Source of the DNA: an uncultured Collinsella sp.
Lineage (GTDB): Bacteria; Actinomycetota; Coriobacteriia; Coriobacteriales; Coriobacteriaceae
Reading direction: 5' to 3'
Assembly (NCBI GenBank): GCA_905208635.1
Contig: CAJLPX010000010.1
Coordinates: forward strand, 1 to 64,000
Length of the DNA stretch: 64,000 nt
This document shows, piece after piece, positions 7,943-15,657 of this stretch (its first letter is position 1; every line of letters begins with the position of its first letter). Under the pieces are notes generated by a model. It had not been told where the DNA came from and made no database searches. It saw nothing but the letters and a program-made list of their open reading frames with translations. The translations under genes and the position numbers were made by a program.

Positions 7943-8587
7943 CTAGTCACAGGCGATGTCGAGGTTCTTGCCGACGAGGCCCACGTAGCCGCCCTCGGCA
8001 GCCTTGGGACTATCTGCGTGGCAGAGAACCCACTTGTCGGCCTTCCAGTAGCAGTAGCTGTCACCGGCCGCGAGCATGTCGGCCGCAGCCTCGGGGCGCG
8101 GGCCATTGGTGCCCGCCGGCAGCGCCACCATCACCTGGAAGCCGCCGTCGTCGACCATGCAGGGCGTGTAGTGGAGCGTGGTGTTGAAGACTTCGACGAC
8201 CGTACCCGCCGGCACGCGGAACGCCTTGACGCACGCGGTGTCGAGCTTGCCGTCCTCGATCTCCCAGCGATGCGCCACGAGCAGGATAAAGTCGCGGGCG
8301 CCCAGGTTAAACTCGCTGGCGCGGTGATACTCCAGGCAGTTGAGCTGCGTGTTGTGGCCGTTGCACCAGCCGAGCTGGAAGGGGCGGCCGCCAAACATGA
8401 GAAAGCCCAGTTTGCCGGCATCCTTGACGCCCTCGAGCTCCGGCGCACTTGCTACGTACTTGCTGCCCTCGGGAATGGGCGTGGCAGAGAGCGCCTCGAG
8501 CACGGGCGACGTGAGCTCGGACGGAACGTCATCCCAAACGTTGCCATAGGATTTGAACTCGGGATCGTTGACAGAATAGATATGCAT
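7943..8587 (-). CDS. DUF4867-like protein
   Basis: 214 residues with no signal peptide or membrane helix. The sequence (SKYVASAPELE, FGGRPFQLGWCNGHNTQLNC, LEYHRASEFNLGARDFIL, VFNTTLHYTPC) resembles the DUF4867 family, which I recall as cupin-like proteins near sugar-utilisation genes. The pattern of His, Glu and Tyr residues in NCLEYHRASE and LHYTPC would fit a metal-binding cupin that acts on a sugar, but no reaction is known to me. I chose the ATG at 8587 over the GTG at 8593 because AGGAG overlaps that GTG and sits 5 nt before the ATG. An 8-bp inverted repeat sits in its promoter region, so it is probably regulated. It is a single gene between the GH1 gene and luxS. Confidence 0.6.
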   Translation of the reverse strand: MHIYSVNDPEFKSYGNVWDDVPSELTSPVLEALSATPIPEGSKYVASAPELEGVKDAGKLGFLMFGGRPFQLGWCNGHNTQLNCLEYHRASEFNLGARDFILLVAHRWEIEDGKLDTACVKAFRVPAGTVVEVFNTTLHYTPCMVDDGGFQVMVALPAGTNGPRPEAAADMLAAGDSYCYWKADKWVLCHADSPKAAEGGYVGLVGKNLDIACD

Positions 8588-8596
8588 GTTCACTCC

Positions 8597-8622
8597 TGTT
8601 CGTAAATGTGACTATACGAACA
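8597..8622. promoter_or_regulatory. Operator-like inverted repeat upstream of the DUF4867-like gene
   Basis: Perfect arms tgttcgta and tacgaaca, 10 nt apart, directly upstream of the ribosome site; a further gaacattctagaaca half-palindrome abuts it. TATAGT on the minus strand lies within the element, so a bound repressor would block the promoter. Confidence 0.45.
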
Positions 8623-8671
8623 TTCTAGAACAAACATGAGCGATTTTGAACACTCGTCCCGACCACTCAAC

Positions 8672-8703
8672 AAAAAGGCGCCCCCGCATAAGCGAAGGCG
8701 CCC
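8672..8703 (-). terminator. Rho-independent terminator after luxS
   Basis: On the minus strand GGGCGCC, a 14-nt loop, GGCGCC and then TTTTTG, starting 28 nt after the luxS stop. Confidence 0.75.
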
Positions 8704-8731
8704 AATGCGCGCGCTTTGGGCGATAAAGCCC

Positions 8732-9220
8732 TTACGCCTGCTGGTAGTGCAGGTGCTTCTCGTCGATATTGGCCAGGTCGCGGTCGAGATAGCGACGCGC
8801 AAGCCAGTTTGCCATGGGGAGGTTCTGGTCCAGGTAGTTGCCGCACTCCTCGGGAGCAGCGCCGGGGATATCGCCCTTAAAGCCCGCGACAAACTCGAAC
8901 AGCTCGCGCACGAGCGGCAAGATCTCCTCGCTCGTCAGCTCACCAAAGACAACCAGGTAAAAGCCCGTGCGGCAGCCCATGGGCCCAAAGTAGACAATGC
9001 GGCTCGACCACTCGGCATGATTGCGCAGGAACGTCGCACCCAGGTGCTCGATGGTGTGGCACTCGGCCGTGTTCATGACCGGCTCCTTGTTGGGCGTGGT
9101 CAGGCGCAGATCAAAGGTGGTGACGGCGGCGCCGGTCGCCGGATCGCGGTCGATGCGGCTCACATACACGCCGGGCTCGAGCAGCAGATGGTCAACGGAA
9201 AAACTCGCGATACGCTCCAT
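8732..9220 (-). CDS. luxS: S-ribosylhomocysteine lyase
   Basis: 162 residues. It cleaves S-ribosylhomocysteine to homocysteine and DPD, the precursor of autoinducer 2, in the activated methyl cycle. The metal site is complete: His55 and His59 in the HTIEH motif and Cys126 in EECGNYLDQNL. The catalytic Cys83 is in GPMGCRTGF, and Glu58 is present. The ATG at 9220 has AGAGGA about 7 nt upstream. A clear terminator follows, so it is transcribed alone. The mtn and metabolic partners are not in the window. An inverted pair of 30-bp repeats lies upstream. Confidence 0.97.
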   Translation of the reverse strand: MERIASFSVDHLLLEPGVYVSRIDRDPATGAAVTTFDLRLTTPNKEPVMNTAECHTIEHLGATFLRNHAEWSSRIVYFGPMGCRTGFYLVVFGELTSEEILPLVRELFEFVAGFKGDIPGAAPEECGNYLDQNLPMANWLARRYLDRDLANIDEKHLHYQQA

Positions 9221-9235
9221 GGCAGTTCCTCTCGG

Positions 9236-9265
9236 TAGTCAATTTAGGACGGGGCTCTTTTAGCT
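9236..9265. repeat. 30-bp 'gccccgtcccaaat' repeat, copy 2 (inverted)
   Basis: Reverse complement of the family sequence, with 28 of 30 bases matching the copy at 15604. It pairs with copy 3 at 9292-9321 to form a hairpin of about 85 nt between luxS and the kinase gene. Confidence 0.7.
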
Positions 9266-9291
9266 GGTTCGAATGATCGCACCAATCATAC

Positions 9292-9321
9292 CAGTCAAAA
9301 AAGCCCCGTCCCAAATGAGCT
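9292..9321. repeat. 30-bp 'gccccgtcccaaat' repeat, copy 3
   Basis: cagtcaaaaaagccccgtcc then caaatgagct. On the minus strand, downstream of the kinase gene, ATTTGGGACGGGGCTTTTTT could serve as the descending part of a terminator. Confidence 0.65.
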
Positions 9322-9355
9322 ACCCGGGAATAGCCTGCGGGCGCCGCGCAGCCGC

Positions 9356-10846
9356 CTAGGCAGTGTAGGCGATGGTCGCGTCGACGGCGTGACGCCAGCC
9401 GGCGATCTTTTTGGCTCGCTCGTCGGCAGGCATGGCAGGCTCCACGATGCCGCGGGCGCCGTGGACGTCAACGACATCGCGCGTGTACATGCCCAGCGCA
9501 ATGCCGCAGGCCCAAGCCGCACCCAGACCGCTCATCTCGTCGTTGCTCGCAATGCGGATGGGCGAGCCGACCAGGTCGCTCTCAAACTGCATCAGGTACG
9601 CGTCGCGCGTGGGACCGCCGTCAACACGAAGCTCGGCCAGTGCCGCGCCCGAATCCTCGACCATCGCATCGATCACGTCGAAGATCTGATAGGCGATCGA
9701 CTCGTCGGCGGCCTTTACGAACTCCGCACGGCCCGTGGTGCGCGTCATGCCAAAGACGCAGCCCTCGGCATCGCTCGCCCAGTGCGGCGCGCCCAGGCCA
9801 GTGAACGCCGGCACAAAGTAGACGCGGCTCGCCGGATTGGCGGCGTAACACAGGTCGGTGACTTCCTCGGGATTGTTGATGAGCTCCAGGTCGTCGCGCA
9901 GCCACGTCTTGACGGCGCCGGCGTAGCTCACGTTGCCCTCGAGCACATACTCGGTCACACCGTCCATACGCCACGCAAGCGAGCTCGAAAGCCCGTGCGA
10001 GCTGGCGACAAACTCGTCGCCGACGTTCATCATGACCGAGCTGCCGGTGCCATAGGTCGCCTTGGCCATGCCGCGGCTATGGCAGCCCTGGGCAAACAAG
10101 GCGGCATGGCTGTCGCCAAGCACGCCGTGAATGGGCACGGGCGCCGGCAAAAAGCCGCCCAGGTCCGTTGTACCGAACAGGCCATCGGAATCGGTCACCT
10201 GCGGCAGGCAGGCTGCATCGACGCCAAAGGCCTCGCACACCGGCTCGCTCCAGCAGCCACGGCGCAGGTCGAAGAGCTGCGTGCGGCTGGCGTTAGACCA
10301 GTCGCAGCGGAACTCCGCGCCGCCCGTGAGCGTCCAGACCACCCAGGCATCGATGGTGCCCAGGCACAGCTCGCCTGCCGCCGCGGCCTCGGCAGCCGCG
10401 GGAACGTTCGCGAGGATCCAGGCCATCTTGCCCGCCGGGTAGTAGGGCGAGAGCACCAGACCCGTCGTGTCACGCACCAGCTCGGCCACGCCTTCGCGCG
10501 CAGCAAGCTCGTCGCACAGCTCGCGGGCGCGGGCGCACTGCCACACCACGGCGTCGCACAGCGGCTCACCCGTCGTGCGGCTCCAGGCAACAGTGGTCTC
10601 GCGCTGGTTGGAGATGCCGATGCCGGCGACGTCGGCCGGATCGACCCCGGTCTCCTCCACCACGGCGCGCGCCACGGCCAGCACGTTGGCGGCGATCTCG
10701 GCTGGATCATGGCTCACCCAGCCAGCCTCGTTGACAATCTGGCGATGCGGGCGATCGGCACGATGAATCAAATGGCCGCCCTCGTCCACCAGCAGCGCCT
10801 TGGTGCCCTGCGTGGATTGATCGATTCCGATGATGTATTTGCTCAT
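9356..10846 (-). CDS. FGGY-family carbohydrate kinase, glycerol kinase-like
   Basis: 496 residues, full FGGY length. Seen: DQSTQGTKALLVDE phosphate-1 motif, SNQRETTVAW with the Arg-Glu pair that binds glycerol in GlpK, AVVWQCARA, LGTIDAWVVWTLTGG, LGDSHAALFAQ (the GlpK family usually has GDQQ here), YGTGSSVMMN and FVPAFTGLGAPHW. Overall it is closest to GlpK, but the GDSH change and the absence of glpF or glpO, set beside a split transketolase and an isomerase, leave open a ketose or branched-sugar kinase. In the apiose pathway an FGGY kinase acts before a two-subunit transketolase. It is separated from the transketolase by 143 bp and a palindrome, so it may have its own promoter. ATG 10846 has AGGAG in ACAGGAGAGTAC. 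Confidence 0.8.
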   Translation of the reverse strand: MSKYIIGIDQSTQGTKALLVDEGGHLIHRADRPHRQIVNEAGWVSHDPAEIAANVLAVARAVVEETGVDPADVAGIGISNQRETTVAWSRTTGEPLCDAVVWQCARARELCDELAAREGVAELVRDTTGLVLSPYYPAGKMAWILANVPAAAEAAAAGELCLGTIDAWVVWTLTGGAEFRCDWSNASRTQLFDLRRGCWSEPVCEAFGVDAACLPQVTDSDGLFGTTDLGGFLPAPVPIHGVLGDSHAALFAQGCHSRGMAKATYGTGSSVMMNVGDEFVASSHGLSSSLAWRMDGVTEYVLEGNVSYAGAVKTWLRDDLELINNPEEVTDLCYAANPASRVYFVPAFTGLGAPHWASDAEGCVFGMTRTTGRAEFVKAADESIAYQIFDVIDAMVEDSGAALAELRVDGGPTRDAYLMQFESDLVGSPIRIASNDEMSGLGAAWACGIALGMYTRDVVDVHGARGIVEPAMPADERAKKIAGWRHAVDATIAYTA

Positions 10847-10959
10847 GTACTCTCCTGTCTCCCCCGTCGATTCAACAGCTAAAACCCGACGGACAAGGAG
10901 CGAGTGGCCGACCGGCTCATGAGAGCGCAGCCGGCCTGCTCAGAATTCAACCTAAAAGG

Positions 10960-10990
10960 ATTGGTGCAAACCTGTCCCCGATGCACCAAT
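10960..10990. repeat. Palindrome with 'aacctgtccccga' core at the tktC stop
   Basis: Arms attggtgca and tgcaccaat enclose aacctgtccccga. It belongs with the constant-core palindromes (cctgtcccc) although its arms are different. The right arm reaches the TAA of the transketolase C-subunit gene. Confidence 0.7.
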
Positions 10991-11931
10991 TACTCTGCGG
11001 GAAGGAACTCGGCGACCGTCTTGGCGATTCCGGCACCCGTCAGGCCGTAGTGCGCAAAGACCTCGGGGCTCGTACCGGTGATGACCGGCGCATCGGGCAG
11101 GGAGAGGCACTTGACCGGACGCGGGCAATGCTCGCCCACGACCTGCGCGACCATGGAACCCAGGCCGCCGAAGGGGCTGTGCTCCTCGACAGTCACGACG
11201 GCGCGCGTGGCACCGGCGGCCTCGATCACGGCCTCGGCATCGAGCGGCTTGACGCAGTACATGTCGAGCACCGTTGCCGAGATGCCCTGCTCGGCCAGCA
11301 GATCGGCGGCGTCCACGGCATGGCGGACCATCTCACCGGTGGCGACAATCGTCACATCGGTGCCGCGGCGCACCCAGGTGGCGCGATCCATCTGGAACGG
11401 GCACTCGTCCTCAGTGTACACGTCCTCCACCGGGTTGCGGCCCACGCGGATGTAGGCCGGCTTGTTGTCGGCGACCAGGGCACGCACGAGCTCGGCGGTC
11501 TGGAAGCGATCGCTCGGCAGATACACGCGCATGTTGGGAATCGCGCTCATGGCGGCGATATCCTGCGCGGAGTGATGGCTCATGCCTAAGGCGCCGTAGG
11601 ACACGCCGCCCGAGATGCCGATGAGCTTGACGTTGGTGTTGGAGTACGAAACGTCGACCTTGCACTGCTCATACGAGCGCGTGGTCACAAAGGACGCCGG
11701 CGAGGCGGCCCAGGCCTTCTTGCCGCACGAGGCCATGCCGGCGGCGATGCTCACCAGGTCCTGCTCGGCAATGCCGACCTCAACGGACTGCTGGGGATAC
11801 TGGTCAAAGAACGGCGTGAGCGATGCAGAGCCGCGGGAGTCGGAGCACAGGACGACGATGTCTTTATCGGTTGCGGCGGCCTCGAGCAGCGTGTCGCAGA
11901 TAGCCTTTCGGTTGGCGATCTTGTTAGCCAT
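10990..11931 (-). CDS. Transketolase-like, C-terminal subunit (pyrimidine and C domains)
   Basis: 313 residues equivalent to the second half of transketolase. Seen: VEVGIAEQDLVSIAAGMASCGKK with the glutamate that activates thiamine diphosphate, then SNTNVKLIGISGGVSYGALGMSHHSAQDIA, and the C-terminal transketolase domain from about residue 190. It would pair with the N subunit encoded just upstream to move two-carbon (or related) ketol units between sugar phosphates. The ATG at 11931 overlaps the end of the N-subunit gene by 8 nt and has AAGGAGG 6 nt upstream, so translation is coupled. The substrate is not determined by sequence; known split transketolases act in the non-oxidative pentose pathway and, as AptA/AptB, on apulose-4-phosphate. 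Confidence 0.87.
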   Translation of the reverse strand: MANKIANRKAICDTLLEAAATDKDIVVLCSDSRGSASLTPFFDQYPQQSVEVGIAEQDLVSIAAGMASCGKKAWAASPASFVTTRSYEQCKVDVSYSNTNVKLIGISGGVSYGALGMSHHSAQDIAAMSAIPNMRVYLPSDRFQTAELVRALVADNKPAYIRVGRNPVEDVYTEDECPFQMDRATWVRRGTDVTIVATGEMVRHAVDAADLLAEQGISATVLDMYCVKPLDAEAVIEAAGATRAVVTVEEHSPFGGLGSMVAQVVGEHCPRPVKCLSLPDAPVITGTSPEVFAHYGLTGAGIAKTVAEFLPAE

Positions 11932-12760
11932 TGATGGCCTCCTTATGGGCAGCGAAATCGGCGATGATCTGGGCATATTCCTCGTCGTTGGGCAGGTGAT
12001 GATGCCAGGCGGCCTTGTCCTCCATAACCGGCGAGCCGTAGCCCTTCACTGTGTTGAGGATGATGACCGTGGGCTTACCCTTGGTCTCGGCGGCCAGCGT
12101 CAGCGCGGCATCGATGGCCTGGACGTCGTTGCCCGGAATGGACAGCACGTTCCAACCGAAGGCGGCCCAGCGCTCCTCCTGCGAATCCTGCTTCATGACG
12201 TCCTCGGTGCTGCCGCTGATCTGCAGGCGGTTGCGGTCCACGAGCGCGCACAGGTTATCGAGCTGGTAATTGCCGCCGCTCATGGCGCCCTCCCAGACCG
12301 AGCCCTCGGCAAGCTCGCCGTCGCCCATGATGGTGTAGACGCGGTAGCCGCGGCCATCCATCTTGCCGGCAAGTGCCATGCCCACAGCCACGGGCAGACC
12401 GTGACCCAACGAGCCCGAGTTCATCTCGATGCCCTTGAGCTTGTTGTTGGGGTGGCCGATGTAGGGGCTGCCGAACTTAGAGAAGCGGGCCTTGACGTCA
12501 TCGAGGTCCAGATAGCCCTCGTGGCAGAGCACCGCGTAGTAGGCCTCCATGGCATGGCCCTTGGAGAGCACGAAGCGATCGCGGTTGGGATTGTCGACGG
12601 TCTCGGGCGAAATGTTGAGGTGGTTGGCGTAGAGGGTCATCAGCGCATCGATGACCGACATGTCGCCGCCGATGTGCCCGCCGGCGCCAGCCATGATGAT
12701 ATCGACGCAATCGCGTCGAAGGTCCCAACGCAGGGACTCAAGCTCTTCGATAGTTGCCAT
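11924..12760 (-). CDS. Transketolase-like, N-terminal subunit (ThDP-binding)
   Basis: 278 residues equivalent to the first half of transketolase. Seen: AGAGGHIGGDMSVIDALMTLY, VLSKGHAMEAYYAVL, SGSLGHGLPVAVGMALAGK and the thiamine diphosphate motif GDGELAEGSVWEGA ... NLCALVDRNR. The ATG at 12760 has GAGGAG 7 nt upstream; a longer frame to 12952 is low-complexity shadow sequence. It begins 2 nt after the stop of the isomerase-like gene and overlaps the C subunit by 8 nt, so isomerase, N and C subunits form one tight operon. A separate full-length transketolase is not visible in the window. Confidence 0.88.
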   Translation of the reverse strand: MATIEELESLRWDLRRDCVDIIMAGAGGHIGGDMSVIDALMTLYANHLNISPETVDNPNRDRFVLSKGHAMEAYYAVLCHEGYLDLDDVKARFSKFGSPYIGHPNNKLKGIEMNSGSLGHGLPVAVGMALAGKMDGRGYRVYTIMGDGELAEGSVWEGAMSGGNYQLDNLCALVDRNRLQISGSTEDVMKQDSQEERWAAFGWNVLSIPGNDVQAIDAALTLAAETKGKPTVIILNTVKGYGSPVMEDKAAWHHHLPNDEEYAQIIADFAAHKEAING

Positions 12761-12762
12761 TT

Positions 12763-14163
12763 CTACTCTCCTCGCAGGTAAGCTTTGACGTCTTCTTCGA
12801 TGGGGTCGTACAGGTCGGGGACAATGCCGATGTACTTGCACGCCTCGTAGAGCACCGGCACCACGTTGGCGTGAATGGCGACGCAGTGGTGGATGTAGGG
12901 ACCCTCGACGATCTTGGCCTCGAGGCGCTTGAGGTTGTCGACCTCGACCCACAGGTAGGTGCCCATGCCGGCCGGGCCGTCGATGCCGCGGGCGTTGCCC
13001 AGCAGCAGCGAGTACTCGCCGTTGTCGCCGTCAAAGCGGGCAAGGGTGAGGTCGCCGTGCTTGGCCTCGGCCGTCAGCGCGCCGGGGTGATCGAAGGCCA
13101 GCGGATAGGTGAGCTTGGGCTTGACGGCCGCGCAGCTGCAGGGCCAGGGGCCGCAGTGCTGCAGCAGCTCGCCGTTCTCGTTATCGGGATGACGCACGGT
13201 CCAGTCGGCGAACATGCCGCGGTGACGGCCCAGGTCGGCGGCCTCGACCATCAGCGCGGTGATAGCGCCATGGATGTCGGTCTCGCAGACGATGGGGATG
13301 CCCATCTCGTTGAGGATTGCGCTGGCGGCGCAGGGCATAATGCCCAACTCGTCCTGCAGGGCGTTCCAGCACTGGATGGCGCCGGCGTTGCAGCCGTACT
13401 TCTCGACCAGGCGCTTCATGGCAATGGCGAGTCCTGCGACCGCAGGAACCTTGTCCTCGGGGATGCAGATCTCAAAGCTGTCACCAATGTGGGCGAGCAT
13501 GGTTGCCATGGCCTGCTCGTCAGCCTGGGCGTCGCGCACGGCCTGGACAAGCTCGGTCATGGGGATGGGCGAAAGCTGAATATTGAACTTCTCGAGCAGC
13601 TCGCCCTCGTTGCACATGGTGGACCAGAAGTCGAACGGACGGGTGGCCATCTGCAGGATGCGGGTGTGCTTGAAGGTCTTGACCACGTTGCACACGGCCA
13701 AGAAGTCCCAGACGCCGCGCTCGAACTCGGGATCGGTCAGGCGGCAGTTGGTCATATAGGTAAAGGGAACCTGGAAGCGGCGCAGGACCTTGCCGGTGGC
13801 GAACAGGCCGCACTGGCTATCGCGCAGACGGGTGCCGTCGGGCTCGGGGCGCTCGTCGCGCGGGCCCCACAGCAGCACGGGCAAGCCGAGCTCACGGGCA
13901 AGGCGGGCGCAAACGTACTCGGTGCCAAAGTTGGCGTGGCACAGCATGATGCCGTCGACGCCCTCGGCGCGGAACTTCTTGACGATAGGCTCGATATGGC
14001 TGTCGTCAAACAGCAGGCCCTCGTCGTTGATGTCGTCGATGTCCACAATGTCGACGCCGATCTCGCGCAGGCGATCAGCCGTCAGGCCGCGATACTTGAT
14101 CGCGTCCGGCGCGCTAAAGATGCTGCGGCGCGTGGGCACAAAGCCGAGCTTGATCTTATCCAT
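12763..14163 (-). CDS. L-fucose/L-arabinose isomerase family protein
   Basis: 466 residues. The N-terminal part (GFVPTRRSIFSAPDA, VDGIMLCHANFGTE, LPVLLWGPRDERPEPDG) and the C-terminal part (VCETDIHGAITALMVEAA, GPWPCSCAAVKPKLTYPL) match the FucI/AraA-type isomerase fold, in which Glu, Asp and His ligands bind a divalent metal that converts an aldose to a ketose. ETDIHGA supplies likely ligands. It is shorter and divergent from true FucI (about 590 residues) and AraA (about 500), so the sugar is unknown. It is first gene of the operon with the split transketolase; two copies of an AAACAG-type operator lie immediately upstream. SD AGGGGAGGACGT precedes ATG 14163. Confidence 0.78.
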   Translation of the reverse strand: MDKIKLGFVPTRRSIFSAPDAIKYRGLTADRLREIGVDIVDIDDINDEGLLFDDSHIEPIVKKFRAEGVDGIMLCHANFGTEYVCARLARELGLPVLLWGPRDERPEPDGTRLRDSQCGLFATGKVLRRFQVPFTYMTNCRLTDPEFERGVWDFLAVCNVVKTFKHTRILQMATRPFDFWSTMCNEGELLEKFNIQLSPIPMTELVQAVRDAQADEQAMATMLAHIGDSFEICIPEDKVPAVAGLAIAMKRLVEKYGCNAGAIQCWNALQDELGIMPCAASAILNEMGIPIVCETDIHGAITALMVEAADLGRHRGMFADWTVRHPDNENGELLQHCGPWPCSCAAVKPKLTYPLAFDHPGALTAEAKHGDLTLARFDGDNGEYSLLLGNARGIDGPAGMGTYLWVEVDNLKRLEAKIVEGPYIHHCVAIHANVVPVLYEACKYIGIVPDLYDPIEEDVKAYLRGE

Positions 14164-14189
14164 GTACGTCCTCCCCTAGTCACATGTTC

Positions 14190-14249
14190 AGTAAACAGAC
14201 GCGTGTTTCGTTTTGTTCTGTTTACTAAATGTTTTACTATTCTGTTTAG
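14190..14249 (-). promoter_or_regulatory. Operators of the isomerase-transketolase operon
   Basis: An inverted repeat agtaaacag (14190-14198) / ctgtttact (14219-14227) is followed by the minus-strand 17-mer CTAAACAGAATAGTAAA (14233-14249). The identical 17-mer lies in front of the lacI-type gene at 15513. These are the likely binding sites of the LacI-family protein. Confidence 0.65.
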
Positions 14250-14329
14250 GAGTTTAGCGCGAAATACCCGTGAACGGTAGTGAAATCAGCCTAAACGGTA
14301 TGTAAACAAACTGAACATACAAGGAGAAC

Positions 14330-14357
14330 AAAAAAGGCCCCGAAGGACCCTCTTTTT
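14330..14357 (-). terminator. Terminator after the LacI-family gene
   Basis: On the minus strand AAAAAGAGGGTCC, TTCG loop, GGGGCCTTTTTT. It lies 62 nt after the lacI stop and before the isomerase promoter, and separates the two units. Confidence 0.7.
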
Positions 14358-14419
14358 GAACGGTGTTGCACTTACTGCCCTCGCGCGCTTTGACGCGCCG
14401 CGAGCGATGCTGCCTTCGC

Positions 14420-15430
14420 CTAGATTTCGCGCACGCTCTGGCGCTCGACAAAATACGTCGACACGGCCGTCTTGCAGGTATAGCTCTTGGGATTGCGGAT
14501 GTTACCCACCAGGCGGCGCACCGCGATCTCGCCCACCTCGTGCTTGGGAACGTGCACCGTGGTGAGCGGCGGGTTGGAGAAGGCGCCTAGAGACAGGTCA
14601 TCAAAGCCGATGATCGAGACATCCTCGGGCACGCGTACGCCGTGTTCGCTCAGCGCGCGCATGGCGCCCACGGCAAGCACGTCGTTCTCGGCAAAGAAAG
14701 CCGTCGGCAGATCTTCGCGCGAAACGCCGTCGAGCCACGCGCCCATGTCGCGATAAGCGCCCTCGAGCGTGGTGTTCAGCGTGACGCGCCATGCCGGATT
14801 GGCCTCGAGGCCCGCATCCTCAAGCGCTTGGCGATAGCCGCGCTCGCGATCCTTAAAGTTGCGGATACGAAGATCGCCCGCCAGATAGCCGATTTGCTTG
14901 TGACCCTTCTCGATAAGGTAATCCACGGCACGAAGCACCGAATCGGTGTTGGCAATGACTACGGCATCAAAGTACTGGCGGTCGCTCCAGCCGTCGAGCA
15001 CGATCAGATGGGCGGCGGCGTTGGCGAACAGGGCGTAATCTTCCTCGCCCAGCTCGGTGCCCATCAGCACGATGGCGGCAGCCGGGTCGGCGATAAGGCC
15101 TTCGACCTGCGGACGCACGGCGTCTAGGTCGCTAAAGTCGAGCGAGACAAAGCTCGTGCTCATGCCGTGGCGACGCGCCTGGCGCTCCACGCCCTCGATG
15201 ACCGCGGGGTGGAAGGTGCTCTCGTCCAGGATGGCGCCCGTCTTGCGCGCGAGCACAAACTGGATGCTCTCGAGCTGCGTCGACTGCTGATAGCCGAGCG
15301 ACTGCGCGCACTCCAGGATGACTTTGGCGGTCTCCTCGCTCACGCTGCGCTTGCGGTTGAGCGCGTTGGACACGGTCGCAGGCGAAAAACCGGTGATGCG
15401 GCTGATTTCGCGGACACTTGCTTTGGCCAT
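14420..15430 (-). CDS. LacI-family transcriptional regulator
   Basis: 336 residues. The N-terminal helix-turn-helix is textbook (VREISRITGFSPATVSNALN, then RKRSVSEETAKVI), followed by a periplasmic-binding-protein-like effector domain ending in the usual DDLSLGAFSNPPLTTVHVPKHEVG segment. It is expected to be a sugar-responsive repressor of the isomerase-transketolase operon next to it. The ATG at 15430 has GGGGGAA 4 nt upstream; the additional 27 codons of the open frame lack a ribosome site. A 17-bp element identical to one at the operon promoter lies about 85 nt upstream of its own start, consistent with autoregulation. The inducer is unknown. Confidence 0.93.
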   Translation of the reverse strand: MAKASVREISRITGFSPATVSNALNRKRSVSEETAKVILECAQSLGYQQSTQLESIQFVLARKTGAILDESTFHPAVIEGVERQARRHGMSTSFVSLDFSDLDAVRPQVEGLIADPAAAIVLMGTELGEEDYALFANAAAHLIVLDGWSDRQYFDAVVIANTDSVLRAVDYLIEKGHKQIGYLAGDLRIRNFKDRERGYRQALEDAGLEANPAWRVTLNTTLEGAYRDMGAWLDGVSREDLPTAFFAENDVLAVGAMRALSEHGVRVPEDVSIIGFDDLSLGAFSNPPLTTVHVPKHEVGEIAVRRLVGNIRNPKSYTCKTAVSTYFVERQSVREI

Positions 15431-15512
15431 TGTTCCCCCTAGTAACGGTCGCGGTCGAGCATCGTGGCCTGACCGCCCCGTGACTCGATAACTAAACGAC
15501 CGCAAATTCAAT

Positions 15513-15529
15513 CTAAACAGAATAGTAAA
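15513..15529 (+). promoter_or_regulatory. Shared operator upstream of the LacI-family gene
   Basis: CTAAACAGAATAGTAAA, identical over 17 bp to the minus-strand sequence at 14233-14249 in front of the isomerase gene. It continues into atgtttaatagc, so a palindromic AAAC/GTTT-type site is likely. Confidence 0.65.
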
Positions 15530-15603
15530 TGTTTAATAGCTAGTTTAGCCTGTTGTCAAGCGAAGCGACGCGACTATTCCCCCAACGGGCGTATTTACTC
15601 GGT

Positions 15604-15633
15604 AGCTAAAAAAGCCCCGTCCCAAATTGACTA
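15604..15633. repeat. 30-bp 'gccccgtcccaaat' repeat, copy 4
   Basis: agctaaaaaagccccgtccc then aaattgacta. It lies 25 nt downstream of the nucleoside hydrolase stop; on the minus strand its end reads GGGGCTTTTTTAGC. Confidence 0.7.
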
Positions 15634-15657
15634 CATGGGACGCGGCGTGAAAATCAT

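Noticed and set aside
9356..10846. Definite assignment of glpK
   Set aside because: Overall similarity is good, but the GDSH motif and context leave other FGGY substrates open, so no gene symbol was given.
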